In this document: piece by piece, positions 34,994 to 47,079 of the stretch | Layout: each line of letters starts with the position of its first letter | Position numbering within the stretch: the first letter of the stretch is position 1 | Assembly (NCBI GenBank): GCA_022508445.1 | Contig: JAFLVG010000013.1 | Span: 1 to 50,700, forward strand | Length of the DNA stretch: 50,700 nt | Source: Clostridiales bacterium | Lineage (GTDB): Bacteria > Bacillota > Clostridia > Christensenellales > Pumilibacteraceae | Direction of reading: 5' to 3' | Position numbers and translations under genes: made by a program | The notes under the pieces: model-generated | The model's input: only the letters and a program-made list of their open reading frames with translations | The model's database searches: none | Told to the model about the DNA's origin: nothing

Positions 34994-35784
34994 CAGTCGC
35001 GGTTTGCCCCACGTTTAAGAACGGGATCGATGATAACTTTGGCTTTGGCGTTTTTATCATCGCGCACAATCTCGCCCACCGACGGCGCTCTTATAATGCC
35101 CTTGTACGGATTTTTGATGCTGTCAATCGGCTCGCGCAATATAGCATAGACCTCCGACTTGTAAAACGCCGAGTCGGTATTTTGCATTACACAGTCTTCA
35201 AGGTGCAGATTTTTGCACCTGCAAAGCGGTTTTGTGCCTATTATCGTGCAGTTTTTGAACGTCAAATTTTTGCTGAACCAGCCGAGGCGTTCGCCGATGA
35301 TTACGCAGTTCTCGACCGTCACATTCTTGCAGTGCCAAAACGCGTCCACAGAGTCGATTTTGCTATCCATGACGATTGCCTCGTTCGCGTACTGAAAGAA
35401 ATACTTGCCCTTATAGTCCAAGCGCCGCGCGGCGATGTTTTTCGCTTGGAGCATAAAGTAATCGCCCTTAATTTGGCAATCGGTCATGCGCACACCGTCC
35501 ATAAACCAGCCGAACTCCGACGATACAATGTCGCAGTCCTTAACTACTGCGTATTTGCACTCGCGCATAGCTTTTGTGCCGTGTATTTTTGTTTTGGATA
35601 CGGTTATATTTTCCGCATACCAAAAAGGCGCCTTACAGTTATCTGTAATTTCGCAATTTTCAAGCTCCGCCGATCTTCCGTACCACAACGGGCTTACGGA
35701 ATCGAAAACGCAATCTTTTGCTTGTACGTCGCCGCACTCATTGAGCGCATTTTCCTCGTTGACGGTTTTATTTTCTATCTTCAT
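34993..35784 (-). CDS. DUF3737 right-handed beta-helix protein
   Basis: 263 residues made of short repeated turns such as VKDCDIVSS, MTDCQIKGD, VENCVIIGE, FKNCTIIGT and LEDCVMQNT, a parallel beta-helix as in pectate lyase-like folds. It matches DUF3737, a cytosolic family of unknown role. It has no signal peptide. It overlaps the upstream membrane-protein gene by 17 bases and is coupled to the MGMT-like gene. Confidence 0.85.
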   Translation of the reverse strand: MKIENKTVNEENALNECGDVQAKDCVFDSVSPLWYGRSAELENCEITDNCKAPFWYAENITVSKTKIHGTKAMRECKYAVVKDCDIVSSEFGWFMDGVRMTDCQIKGDYFMLQAKNIAARRLDYKGKYFFQYANEAIVMDSKIDSVDAFWHCKNVTVENCVIIGERLGWFSKNLTFKNCTIIGTKPLCRCKNLHLEDCVMQNTDSAFYKSEVYAILREPIDSIKNPYKGIIRAPSVGEIVRDDKNAKAKVIIDPVLKRGANRD

Positions 35785-36262
35785 TGTCAGCGCCTTTCCT
35801 CTTGCTTATCTGGTCGGCATAGTAATCGACTAACGGCTGTGCGCCGAACAAATGTTTGAGCTTGTACTTTTTGAGCTTTCCGTTTTCATTTGCCGCGGTT
35901 AGCGTTATCGTCCCAGTCGCCAAACCCTTTTCGTAAAACGCTCCTTTATATGCGACCTTTACAATCGACTCGTGGGGCAAGGAGACGCGCTTATCGTCCC
36001 CTCTTTTTTTGATTACTGTGCGAGTATTGTACACAGTATACGTTTGCTCATTGCCGAGTGAGACAAGCACCGATATTACTCCGATAATAGTAGCCGTAAT
36101 GGCAAGTATAATTCCGGCGACAACCGACTTGACGCATAACGCCAGCATGCAACCCACGATCACGGCAGTGACGGCGCTCCTCGTCGCTATCATTTTCCGC
36201 CTGTACGCCTTATAATTCATTATGTATTGATATTCTATCTTTTCCTGTTGTTCTTGACTCAT
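35768..36262 (-). CDS. Membrane protein with C-terminal PH-like domain
   Basis: 164 residues from the ATG at 36262, chosen for GAGGT upstream; an ATG 30 bases further lies in the exchanger gene. A charged N-terminus is followed by two hydrophobic segments (about 28-66) and a beta-rich C-terminal part (TYTVYNTRTVIKKRG to KYKLKHLF) that resembles a bacterial PH domain. Function unknown. It is in an operon with a cation exchanger and a DUF3737 gene. Confidence 0.7.
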   Translation of the reverse strand: MSQEQQEKIEYQYIMNYKAYRRKMIATRSAVTAVIVGCMLALCVKSVVAGIILAITATIIGVISVLVSLGNEQTYTVYNTRTVIKKRGDDKRVSLPHESIVKVAYKGAFYEKGLATGTITLTAANENGKLKKYKLKHLFGAQPLVDYYADQISKRKGADNEDRK

Positions 36263-36284
36263 AAACCGACCTCGAATGTTCAAA

Positions 36285-37289
36285 TTACGCAACGATGACC
36301 GCTGTGCTGATCAAAAGATAAAGAACGTACAGCACGGCAGGCACAGTATTAATCGCTTGCACCCCGTAGATAACGCCGCGCTTATGCTTAAACTTATTTT
36401 TTACGAACATCATGACCGCCGTAGTCACCGTCGCCATCGCGCCGAAAATGAGCAGCCATTTCGAATCGCCGTTGAGGATGTAGATTCCCGAGCCGTCGGG
36501 CATAAACGACAGCACGTCCGCCACGAACAGAATGGCGAAATTAAATACGTTGGAGCCGATTATATTTCCGGCCGCGGCATTGTAGTTGCCGCGGTAGCAC
36601 AGAGTCGCCGAAGAAATAAGCTCCGGGAGGCTTGTCGCAACGCCCAAAAACAGCGCGCCCGCAAATGTTTTGCCGAGTTCGAGCTTGTCCGCGACCATGT
36701 CTGTAAGATAAGTCATGGCGATTGACGCGCCGATGAGAATGACGGCGCAAATCAAAAATCTTACTACCGCCTGTTTGAGCGTGATGCCGTCGTCCGATTC
36801 CTGTTCGTCGGCTTCCGACGTTTTCGGCATTTTGCTCACGAACAGAATGTACAGCACAAGTATCACGGGCGATACCGCGGAAAACCAGGTAAGCCGCATA
36901 TAATCCGCGAGATAAAGCCCAATCGCCGTAAGCGCATACATGCCGACAACAACGCCGAGCGCGACATAGTAGAATGCGGAAAACTCTGCTTTTTTGAGAC
37001 CTCTTCCGAATATCAAAAGTATAACGCCGAAGAAGGCAAGATTGATTAGATCGGAACCGAGAATGTTTCCGATTATCATAGAGTTTTCGTGTACAATCCA
37101 CACTGCCGAAAGCGACGTAAAAAGTTCCGGAAGACTTGTAACGGCGGCAAGCATAACTCCGCCGATAAACGCACCCGAAATATTGCTCTTCGAGTCAATG
37201 ATATCGACGTATTTACCGAGCTTGATCGACAGCGTTACTATCACTGCGACCATTGCCGCATATCCGATATACACAAGCCAATCGGGCAA
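36285..37289 (-). CDS. Ca2+/Na+ (cation/H+) exchanger, CaCA family
   Basis: 334 residues, about ten membrane segments. The two inverted alpha repeats are clear: VTSLPELFTS (50-59) with GNILGSDLIN, and ATSLPELISS with GNIIGSNVFN. These acidic motifs bind the cation, as in YrbG-type calcium/sodium exchangers. The start codon is TTG with AAAGGAG upstream. A TATAAT box at about 37330 may give it a promoter of its own. Confidence 0.92.
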   Translation of the reverse strand: MPDWLVYIGYAAMVAVIVTLSIKLGKYVDIIDSKSNISGAFIGGVMLAAVTSLPELFTSLSAVWIVHENSMIIGNILGSDLINLAFFGVILLIFGRGLKKAEFSAFYYVALGVVVGMYALTAIGLYLADYMRLTWFSAVSPVILVLYILFVSKMPKTSEADEQESDDGITLKQAVVRFLICAVILIGASIAMTYLTDMVADKLELGKTFAGALFLGVATSLPELISSATLCYRGNYNAAAGNIIGSNVFNFAILFVADVLSFMPDGSGIYILNGDSKWLLIFGAMATVTTAVMMFVKNKFKHKRGVIYGVQAINTVPAVLYVLYLLISTAVIVA

Positions 37290-37342
37290 AGCTGAAAACT
37301 CCTTTGTTTGAATTTTTCGTCAGTCGAAAATTATATTGGTCT

Positions 37343-37957
37343 TTATTTCGAAGATTCGTAGTTGTCGGCTACGTACTTTCGAACGCGCAAAGGTATTTTC
37401 AGCTCTTCGCATAACGCCTTGCACGCATCGACGTCGTTTGGACCGATAGTATCCACCGCCGTGAACACCGTGTTTAATCCTGCCGCCTTGCACTTTCTTG
37501 CAAAGTCTACGACAGCCGCAAACGCGGACCTTCCGAATGCGGAACGGGTAACTTCAAAATATTTGTCGGCATCGCACTGATTGAGCGACACCGAAACGAC
37601 GTCTATGTCTTTTAGATCGGGAATAATATCCTTGCCGTTTACAAGGCTACCCAAGCCGTTTGTATTCAGCCTTGTCGAATACCCCATTTCCTTAAACCGT
37701 TTCGCGCACGCTTTAAGCGTTTCGAGGTTTTCGGTCGGCTCGCCGAATCCGCAAAACACGACTTCGTTCGATTGCGGCATAAGCGCGTTAAACTGCGCAA
37801 TCACTTCGTCGGTCGTCGGCTCTTTGTCAAGCCACAGCGGCGTTCCGGCAACGTCGTCGCCGGTAGCACGAATGCAGAACGAACACGCGTTGTGGCATTT
37901 GTTGGTAAGGTTTACATACGCCTTGCCGTCTAAAATGTAAACGTAATTATTCGCCAT
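37343..37957 (-). CDS. TatD-associated radical SAM protein
   Basis: 204 residues. The cluster motif C-x3-C-x2-C is at 21-28 (CHNACSFC), followed by CGFGEPTENLETL, a GGEP-type SAM contact, and RLNTNGLG. Only a partial barrel, as in the short radical SAM proteins that accompany TatD. The substrate is unknown. Its ATG shares a base with the tatD stop codon (TAATG), showing tight coupling. Confidence 0.87.
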   Translation of the reverse strand: MANNYVYILDGKAYVNLTNKCHNACSFCIRATGDDVAGTPLWLDKEPTTDEVIAQFNALMPQSNEVVFCGFGEPTENLETLKACAKRFKEMGYSTRLNTNGLGSLVNGKDIIPDLKDIDVVSVSLNQCDADKYFEVTRSAFGRSAFAAVVDFARKCKAAGLNTVFTAVDTIGPNDVDACKALCEELKIPLRVRKYVADNYESSK

Positions 37958-38727
37958 TACTTAATTCCGAAAACGGCTTTTGTATTTTGCGCCGTTATTT
38001 TTTCCATCTCGCCGATTGACAATCCCTTTATCTCCGAAAGTCGCTTGGCGACGAGCGCGACGTTTTTGGGGAAATTTATTTGACCGCGGAGCGGCTCGGG
38101 CGTAAGATAAGGGCTGTCCGTTTCGACGAGCAGTCTGTCAAGAGGCACGACCGCCGCCGCACGTTCGAGGTTGACCGCGTTCTTGTACGTGACAGTACCG
38201 GAAAAGGATATATAAAACCCTTTCTTAACGTAGTATTCGGCAATCTCCGCCGAACCCGAAAAGCAATGCAGAACCGCGCCTTGCGGAAAATCGCGCGTCT
38301 TTGCGAACTCGTAAAACTCGCCGAACCCGTCGCGCATGTGATAGACCATGGGAAGACACAGCTCGCGCGCAAGATCGTACTGCGCAATCATCGCTTTCAT
38401 CTGCCCTATTCTATCCGAATTCGGGCGGTGAAAATCAAGCCCGATTTCGCCGATGGCGATTACTTTACCGCTACTCGCAAGATTTCGCAAAACGCCTATA
38501 TTCTCTTCGGTTACGGTGTCGGCGTCATAAGGATGAACTCCGACCGTCGCATAAATTTTTTCATTCGCCTCGGCAAGCTCTACACATGTGCGCGACGACG
38601 GAATGTCGCAACCGACGCAAACGATGTATTCGAGGTTGTCGGCTTTCATCGCGGAAATAATAGCGTCCGCACCGCCTAGTCCGTCGAATTCCTCATCGTA
38701 TATGTGCGCGTGCGAATCAATTAGCAT
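37957..38727 (-). CDS. tatD: TatD family metal-dependent DNase
   Basis: 256 residues of the amidohydrolase barrel. Metal ligands are visible as DSHAHIYD at the N-terminus, GEIGLD, a central VYHMRD and HCFSG, and ETDSPYLTPEPLRG near the end. These enzymes are 3'-5' exonucleases in repair. It overlaps metG by seven bases, as metG-tatD (yabD) neighbours in Bacillus. Confidence 0.95.
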   Translation of the reverse strand: MLIDSHAHIYDEEFDGLGGADAIISAMKADNLEYIVCVGCDIPSSRTCVELAEANEKIYATVGVHPYDADTVTEENIGVLRNLASSGKVIAIGEIGLDFHRPNSDRIGQMKAMIAQYDLARELCLPMVYHMRDGFGEFYEFAKTRDFPQGAVLHCFSGSAEIAEYYVKKGFYISFSGTVTYKNAVNLERAAAVVPLDRLLVETDSPYLTPEPLRGQINFPKNVALVAKRLSEIKGLSIGEMEKITAQNTKAVFGIK

Positions 38728-40640
38728 ATTTTATCTCCGGCCTTGCCCGTCGGCATTACAAGACGAGGAATACCGTCCTCTCCGACCGAGCATAACAGCA
38801 TGCCCTCCGATACAATACCGCACAGCTTTGCCGGTTTAAGATTGGCAACTAACGCAGCCTTTTTGCCTACAAGCTCTTCGGGCGCGTATGCCATGGCTAT
38901 GCCGGAAACGATGGTGCGGCGGCGCTCGCCGTCGAACACCGTCAGCTTCAAGAGCTTTTTCGCCTTTTCGACTTTTTCGCACGCCTCGATGTCCACGACG
39001 CGAAGCTCCGACTTGAAAAAATCGTCGATTGAAATAAGCTCCTGCTCTTCGGCTTTTGTTTGTTCTTTTTCTTCCGCTTGATTGGCGATGGCTTCCAATT
39101 CCGCAAGCTCCTTTTTGATGTCTAATCGGTTGAGTATAGGCTCGATTTCGGTCGTTTTGAACTGTTTGACCGCGCCGTATTTAGCCGCTTTAAAATCATT
39201 AGGCTCCGCAATGCCCAATCCGTCGAAAATCCTTGTCGGATACTTTGTAAGGAATGGCAAAAGCATGTTCGCGCACACTCGTATGCCTTCGAGAAGATTG
39301 TATATGACCGCATTGAGCCTAACGGTATCGCCCGTCTTTTTAAGCTCCCACGGCTTGTTCGCGTCGATGTATTTATTGGACCTGCCTATTACGTCGAATA
39401 TTTTTTCGAGCGCCTTGTTGAGCTCGGGCTTGTCCATGTCGGCTCTCACCTTTTCGGCAAGTGCGTCTATCGCGCTTTTGTACTCCGCGTCGCGCTCGTC
39501 CGCTTGCGGCTTGACCACTTCGCCGTCAAAGTACTGCTTGCTCATCGCGAGCGTGCGGCGGACAAGATTGCCGAGATCGTTGACAAGATCGTTGTTTATG
39601 GCAGAAAGAAGAAGCTCGCTCGTGTAATTGCTGTCATCGCCGAACGGCATAGAGGACAGCAAGTAGTAGCGCAAAGCGTCCACGCCGTATCTGTCGGTTA
39701 GGATAAACGGATCGACCACGTTGCCCTTGGACTTACTCATCTTGTCGCCGCCGAACATAATCCAGCCGTGACCGTACACGCGTTTGGGAAGCGGAAGGTC
39801 CAACGCCATGAGTATCGCCGGCCACACTATCGCGTGGAACCTTACGATTTCTTTTGCCATTACGTGCAAATCGCACGGCCAATACTTTTTGTATTTTTCG
39901 CCGTCCGCTCCGTAACCGAGCGCAGTGATATAGTTGGGCAGTGCGTCAATCCACACGTAGATGACGTGTTTGGGATCGAACGGCACTTTAATTCCCCAAT
40001 CGAACGACGTGCGCGTGACCGCAAGGTCGGTTAAACCCTTATCGATAAAGTTATTGACCATTTCGCGAACGCGCGAATCGGGCTGCAAGAAGTCTGTTTC
40101 GGTAAGTAACTTGCGCACGCGGTCCGCGTATTTACTCAAACGGAAAAAGTAGCACTCCTCTTTCGTGTCCTGCACTTCTCTGCCGCAATCGGGGCATTTG
40201 CCGTCAACAAGCTGCGAAGAAGTCCAGAACGACTCGCACGGCGCGCAATACTTGCCCGAATATTCGGACTTATATATATCGCCTTTTTCGTACAGCTTGG
40301 TAAATATGTCGGCAATTGCTTTTTCGTGCGCCTTGTCGGTAGTGCGGATGAAACCGTCATTGCTGATATCCATGCGCTGCCACAGCTTCTGTATGCGCTC
40401 GGCAAGTCCGTCAACAAATGCCTGCGGCGTCATGCCCTTTTGCTCCGCCGCTTGCTGAACCTTTTGACCGTGTTCGTCCGTACCGGTAAGATAGTACACG
40501 TCAAACCCGTCCATGCGCTTAAACCGCGCGATAGCGTCACACGCCACCGTCGTATAACAGTGACCGATGTGAAGCGCACCGCTTGCATAATAAATCGGCG
40601 TGGTGATATAAAACGTAGGTTTTTTTGTTTTTGCTGCCAT
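38721..40640 (-). CDS. metG: Methionyl-tRNA synthetase
   Basis: 639 residues, the form with a C-terminal tRNA-binding domain. HIGH is at 24-27, a zinc knuckle appears in KYCAPCESF and GKCPDCGRE, KMSKSKGN is present, and the tail from about 535 (FFKSELRVVDIEACEKV) is the Trbp111-like domain. It charges initiator and elongator tRNA-Met. It starts 21 bases after a large ABC gene and leads the tatD run. I saw no T-box or S-box. Confidence 0.97.
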   Translation of the reverse strand: MAAKTKKPTFYITTPIYYASGALHIGHCYTTVACDAIARFKRMDGFDVYYLTGTDEHGQKVQQAAEQKGMTPQAFVDGLAERIQKLWQRMDISNDGFIRTTDKAHEKAIADIFTKLYEKGDIYKSEYSGKYCAPCESFWTSSQLVDGKCPDCGREVQDTKEECYFFRLSKYADRVRKLLTETDFLQPDSRVREMVNNFIDKGLTDLAVTRTSFDWGIKVPFDPKHVIYVWIDALPNYITALGYGADGEKYKKYWPCDLHVMAKEIVRFHAIVWPAILMALDLPLPKRVYGHGWIMFGGDKMSKSKGNVVDPFILTDRYGVDALRYYLLSSMPFGDDSNYTSELLLSAINNDLVNDLGNLVRRTLAMSKQYFDGEVVKPQADERDAEYKSAIDALAEKVRADMDKPELNKALEKIFDVIGRSNKYIDANKPWELKKTGDTVRLNAVIYNLLEGIRVCANMLLPFLTKYPTRIFDGLGIAEPNDFKAAKYGAVKQFKTTEIEPILNRLDIKKELAELEAIANQAEEKEQTKAEEQELISIDDFFKSELRVVDIEACEKVEKAKKLLKLTVFDGERRRTIVSGIAMAYAPEELVGKKAALVANLKPAKLCGIVSEGMLLCSVGEDGIPRLVMPTGKAGDKIC

Positions 40641-40661
40641 GATAATTGTACCTGAAAATTA

Positions 40662-43496
<2,835 letters not shown>

Positions 43497-43573
43497 ACGC
43501 AAACCTCACTGCCGTATATTTGCAACAGCGACCACCGTTGCACGGGGTACACTACCGCATATTAGCATTATAT

Positions 43574-43602
43574 ATTATACTATTTTTTTCGGCGTTTGTA
43601 AA
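43574..43602 (-). promoter_or_regulatory. Vegetative promoter of the FtsX-type ABC gene
   Basis: Minus strand TTTACA (43597-43602), 17-base spacer, TATAAT (43574-43579). The leader is about 70 bases. The downstream metG to MGMT genes may be read from it too. Confidence 0.78.
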
Positions 43603-43626
43603 GAAATAACGCCGCCCGTGCGCGAA

Positions 43627-43684
43627 ATTTTTAACCGTCGTGTGTTGGCTTCGGGAGGTTATTTGGCGTTTCACCCGAGCAATG
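43627..43684. repeat. Dispersed repeat, copy 2 (partner at 15790)
   Basis: TTTTTAACCGTCGTGTGTT, GGCTT, and TTTCACCCGAGCAATG align without gaps to copy 1 over the last 49 bases. It lies between two divergent genes. Copy 1 has an extra tandem TTTTTTAAACGTCGTG unit. Confidence 0.55.
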
Positions 43685-43758
43685 TCAACCGCTTTTAAAT
43701 TCGGTAACGAGAATAATTAAACCGCTTGCGAAAAATACTACCGTCAAGGAGAATTACT

Positions 43759-44052
43759 ATGAGCATCAAGCAAAGAATCAAATCGGTATGGAATAAATTC
43801 ACCGGCAAGCACGACGACGGCGTCAAAGCGCACGCGCGCAAGAAGACGAACAGAAACACACCCTCGTCAGACAGCGAGCTTGCCGCAGAAGAAGTCATAG
43901 AAAAGGAAGTATATCCGCCCAAAAAGTCAAAGGCTTGCGCAACAAAAAATTACGGGACGAAAAAACCGGCGAGCAAGCGCACGCGCCCCACTAACTATAA
44001 TTATGAGATGATAGACGATAGTGACAACACTTGCGACAGCGGCAAGAGTTAA
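43759..44052 (+). CDS. Small basic hypothetical protein
   Basis: 97 residues starting MSIKQRIKSVWNKFTG, then polar and rich in Lys, Arg, Thr and Ser, with a short acidic stretch (SELAAEEVIEKEVY) and an ending in Asp/Ser. No membrane segment or known domain. The ATG at 43759 is chosen for AAGGAG seven bases upstream. AGAATAA and AATACTA, 17 bases apart, resemble a forespore sigma-F/G promoter with mismatches. It might be a spore protein; this is a guess. It looks largely disordered. Confidence 0.65.
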   Translation: MSIKQRIKSVWNKFTGKHDDGVKAHARKKTNRNTPSSDSELAAEEVIEKEVYPPKKSKACATKNYGTKKPASKRTRPTNYNYEMIDDSDNTCDSGKS

Positions 44053-44126
44053 ATATTTATACGAGGAATAATTTTGCGATGGGAATAAATTAGGTGTGAT
44101 TGCTACTTGTCTGTGCGATGCCTGAT

Positions 44127-45077
44127 TTATTTCTTTTTGATATCGTAGCTATACAGCTCGCACACCTCTTCAAACGTCGGAATGCTTTCCGCCGCGCCGC
44201 GCCGCGACACCGTGATTGACGAGGCTTTCGTCGCGAACATGCACGCCTCTTTGAACACGTACATGCCGACGTGCGGATATGTGAGCGCAAAAGCGCCTAC
44301 AAAGGTATCGCCTGCACCGGTAGTATCGACAACAGACGTTTTGATAGCCGGGATGTGCATGACCAGTCTGTTGTTATCGGATATCGTGCAACCGCTTTCG
44401 CCGAGCGTGAGCACTACATAGCGCACGCCGCGCTCGTGAAACGCGTGCATTGCCGCAAGCCTGGAATTCCAATCCTTGGGGTTAATGCCCGTAAGCATTT
44501 GCGTTTCCGTTTCGTTTGGAACGATAACGTCCACATTATAGTAAAAATCATCGGGAAGCTCTTTTGCCGGCGCGGGATTGAGAATTGTAGTCATGCCGAT
44601 TGCGCGCGCTTTTCGCAGCGCATATCCGACGATGTAAAGCGGTACTTCGAGCTGACACAACAGTGTGTCCGCACTAGTCGCATGTTCGAGAGCTTCGTCT
44701 ACGTCCGATTTGCTTATTCCGAGATTAGCGCCGCTGTAAACCATTATGCGGTTATCTTTGCCGGTGACCGCGACTATCGCAGTGCCTGTATTTCTATTCA
44801 CTTGACGAACAAACTCGGTATCGACTCCGGCGTCATCGAGTTTTTTCACAAGCTCCGAGCCCACGAAATCGTTTCCGACAAGTCCGATCATTTTGACCGC
44901 TTTTTTCGCTTTGTTCCGTCCGCGCATAGCGAGCTTTGCGATAGCAACCGCTTGATTGGCGCCCTTGCCGCCGAGCCCCATACGGCAACCGTCGGCAATG
45001 AGCGTCTCACCCTTTTTGGGCATGCGTTCGAGTTCTAACGAAATGTCGTTATTGATACTGCCCAGAACGTAAATCAT
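44127..45077 (-). CDS. rbsK: Ribokinase (PfkB family)
   Basis: 316 residues. The sugar-binding GGKGANQA is near 36-43, NPAPAKELP in the middle, and the anion hole/catalytic base DTTGAGDTFVGAFA near 250. It would phosphorylate ribose to ribose-5-phosphate; related sugars or nucleosides cannot be excluded. A longer frame extends 174 bases upstream, but it is a shadow of the Na/Pi gene; GGAGAATAACC sits right before the ATG at 45077. It starts four bases after the upstream stop codon, so the two genes are coupled. Confidence 0.9.
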   Translation of the reverse strand: MIYVLGSINNDISLELERMPKKGETLIADGCRMGLGGKGANQAVAIAKLAMRGRNKAKKAVKMIGLVGNDFVGSELVKKLDDAGVDTEFVRQVNRNTGTAIVAVTGKDNRIMVYSGANLGISKSDVDEALEHATSADTLLCQLEVPLYIVGYALRKARAIGMTTILNPAPAKELPDDFYYNVDVIVPNETETQMLTGINPKDWNSRLAAMHAFHERGVRYVVLTLGESGCTISDNNRLVMHIPAIKTSVVDTTGAGDTFVGAFALTYPHVGMYVFKEACMFATKASSITVSRRGAAESIPTFEEVCELYSYDIKKK

Positions 45078-45081
45078 AAGG

Positions 45082-46908
45082 TTATTCTCCTTCGCTTTCC
45101 GCTGTCGGTGTTTGCTCGCCCGCAAGGAGTGACGCGGCTTCGCCTTCTGCTTCCGCCGGTTCTTGCTCGTGATTCTGCGGCTCGGACTGCGCCAATAGGC
45201 TCGTGCCGCTCTTTTTGCGCTCGCGCGAGCGGCGTTTTTGCTCTTCGGCAATTTTTTCCATCGCCTCGCGCTGTGAGCCGGACGGCGATTTTATTGAAAA
45301 CGCAATGTTGGTAAGATGATCGGCAATACGTTCGAGCGCGCTTATTATCGAATAAAAATACGTTCCGCTCTCGACTGTGCATCCGCCGGCATTGAGACGC
45401 GCGATATGATTATTGCCGAGCAGGCGCTTTGTCATATCGATTTCTTGCTCGCGCTCCGAAAAACCGTTGAGCCGACTTACTGCGTTGTTCTCGAATATGT
45501 ACATCGCCTCGTCGAACATCGCCATTACCTTGTCGTACATGTCTTCAAGCTCGTCGAGTGCGTCGCTTGTGAACGCGCAGTCGTTTTCCTTCATGTTCTG
45601 CGCGTCCTCCATGAAGTTCTCCGCGTGGTCGGCAATACGCTCGATATCGCCTACTACATGGTGGAGGGAACCTACAAACTTCTCGTCGGCGCGTGTAAGT
45701 GACTGCGATGACAGTTTAATGAGATACTTACTCACACCCTTGTTGATGAAGTTAATGCGTTGCTCGTCACGTTCTACGTTTTCGCGCTCGGAGACATTGA
45801 GCGTGAGTACCGCGACCATTGCGCGTTTTAGGTTTGTCTTTGCCATTTCCGCCATGTGATCGACCTCGCGCTTGACCTGCGCAACCGCAATCGGCGGGGT
45901 GTTCAAAAATCTGTCGTCAATATAATACATATGCGGCGCTTCGTCGTCACTTCCGCGCTTTTCGCGGACAATTCCCGACGCGAGCTTTGTGAGCGGCGTG
46001 ATAAACGGCAAAAGCAAGCCGGTAGTAAGTATGTTAAAGAACACGTGGAAAAGCGCGACTTGCATTTGCGGACTATTTGACATTTTGCCGAAAAGCCATA
46101 CTACGCCGTCTTTGAATATCCATATAAACGTAGTGAATATGACCGTGCCAATCGCATTGAACAACAAGTGAATGACTGCTGTGCGCTTTGCGTTCGTGCT
46201 GGCGCCGAACGACGCGATTATCGCCGTTACGCATGTTCCTATGTTGGTGCCGAGTATGACGAACAGCGCACTGCTCATCGGTATAATCCTCGCGCCCGTC
46301 ATGGTAACGAGTATAGCCGTCATCGCCGTAGATGATTGGAAAAGCGCGGTGAAAACTATGCCCGTAAGTATAAGCACGAGCGGAAAATCCACCTTTATGA
46401 ACACTGACGTCAACGATTTCGATATATCGGGAGAATTAAGCGCGTCGCTCATGACGGAGAGACCCACGAACATAAGACCGAGTCCCGATATGGCCGAGCC
46501 TATCCTCTTGACAGTTGCGTTCTTTGTGACCATGCCGATTACTACGCCTATAAAGACAAGCACAATCATGTACGCATTGATATCGAATCCGGATAGCGCG
46601 ATAATGACGCCGGTAAGCGTCGTACCTATATTCGCGCCCATTATAATCGAGGTCGCTTGGAACAGAGTCATAAGTCCGGCATTTACAAAGCCTATGACCA
46701 TAACCGTCGTCGCGGCGGAAGAGTTGACAAGCACGGTCGCGACCGCGCCGACGCCGACACCTGCAAATCGGTTATTGCTTATTTTGCCGAAAAGCTTGCG
46801 CATGCCCTTGCCTGCACTGCGCTCCAACCCCTCACTCAGCATTTTCATGCCGATCATGAGTACGCCCAACCCGGCTATGAGAGATAGAACACTCGTTAAT
46901 ACTTCCAA
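45082..46908 (-). CDS. Na+/phosphate cotransporter family protein with PhoU-like domain
   Basis: 608 residues. About nine membrane segments fill residues 1-310, with the two QSSTA/NSSAATT repeats (VLVNSSAATTVMV and ALFQSSTAMTAIL) that bind sodium and phosphate in NptA/PiT II-type carriers. Residues about 350-560 are helical and PhoU-like, and the last 50 are polar with many Glu. It may import phosphate under PhoU-type control. The start codon is TTG. It leads an operon with ribokinase. Confidence 0.9.
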   Translation of the reverse strand: MEVLTSVLSLIAGLGVLMIGMKMLSEGLERSAGKGMRKLFGKISNNRFAGVGVGAVATVLVNSSAATTVMVIGFVNAGLMTLFQATSIIMGANIGTTLTGVIIALSGFDINAYMIVLVFIGVVIGMVTKNATVKRIGSAISGLGLMFVGLSVMSDALNSPDISKSLTSVFIKVDFPLVLILTGIVFTALFQSSTAMTAILVTMTGARIIPMSSALFVILGTNIGTCVTAIIASFGASTNAKRTAVIHLLFNAIGTVIFTTFIWIFKDGVVWLFGKMSNSPQMQVALFHVFFNILTTGLLLPFITPLTKLASGIVREKRGSDDEAPHMYYIDDRFLNTPPIAVAQVKREVDHMAEMAKTNLKRAMVAVLTLNVSERENVERDEQRINFINKGVSKYLIKLSSQSLTRADEKFVGSLHHVVGDIERIADHAENFMEDAQNMKENDCAFTSDALDELEDMYDKVMAMFDEAMYIFENNAVSRLNGFSEREQEIDMTKRLLGNNHIARLNAGGCTVESGTYFYSIISALERIADHLTNIAFSIKSPSGSQREAMEKIAEEQKRRSRERKKSGTSLLAQSEPQNHEQEPAEAEGEAASLLAGEQTPTAESEGE

Positions 46909-46940
46909 AGCGATATTACCCTATTATAGAATACTTCTAT

Positions 46941-46969
46941 ATTGTACGACAATATTCGCACGTTGTCAA
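46941..46969 (-). promoter_or_regulatory. Promoter of the Na/Pi cotransporter gene
   Basis: Minus strand TTGACA (46964-46969), 17-base spacer, TACAAT (46941-46946). A second TATAAT further downstream pairs with TTGTCG at 18 bases, so two overlapping promoters are possible. Confidence 0.7.
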
Positions 46970-47040
46970 GCAAACATATGGGACTCTTGGCGTTATGCCG
47001 ACAAGCAAGCGACCGACCGCACATACGGCAATTGTGACAC

Positions 47041-47069
47041 TTGACAACAATTTGCATAGAATATATAAT
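47041..47069 (+). promoter_or_regulatory. Promoter of the ABC exporter operon, nearly leaderless
   Basis: TTGACA (47041-47046), 17-base spacer, TATAAT (47064-47069), both exact; then ten bases to the ATG at 47080. The expected leader is about four bases, with no ribosome binding site. Confidence 0.85.
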
Positions 47070-47079
47070 ATTATAGATA

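Noticed and set aside
44127-45251. N-terminally extended ribokinase with a 58-residue basic leader
   Set aside because: The extension is another frame of the Na/Pi cotransporter C-terminus; the ribosome binding site and homology start at 45077.
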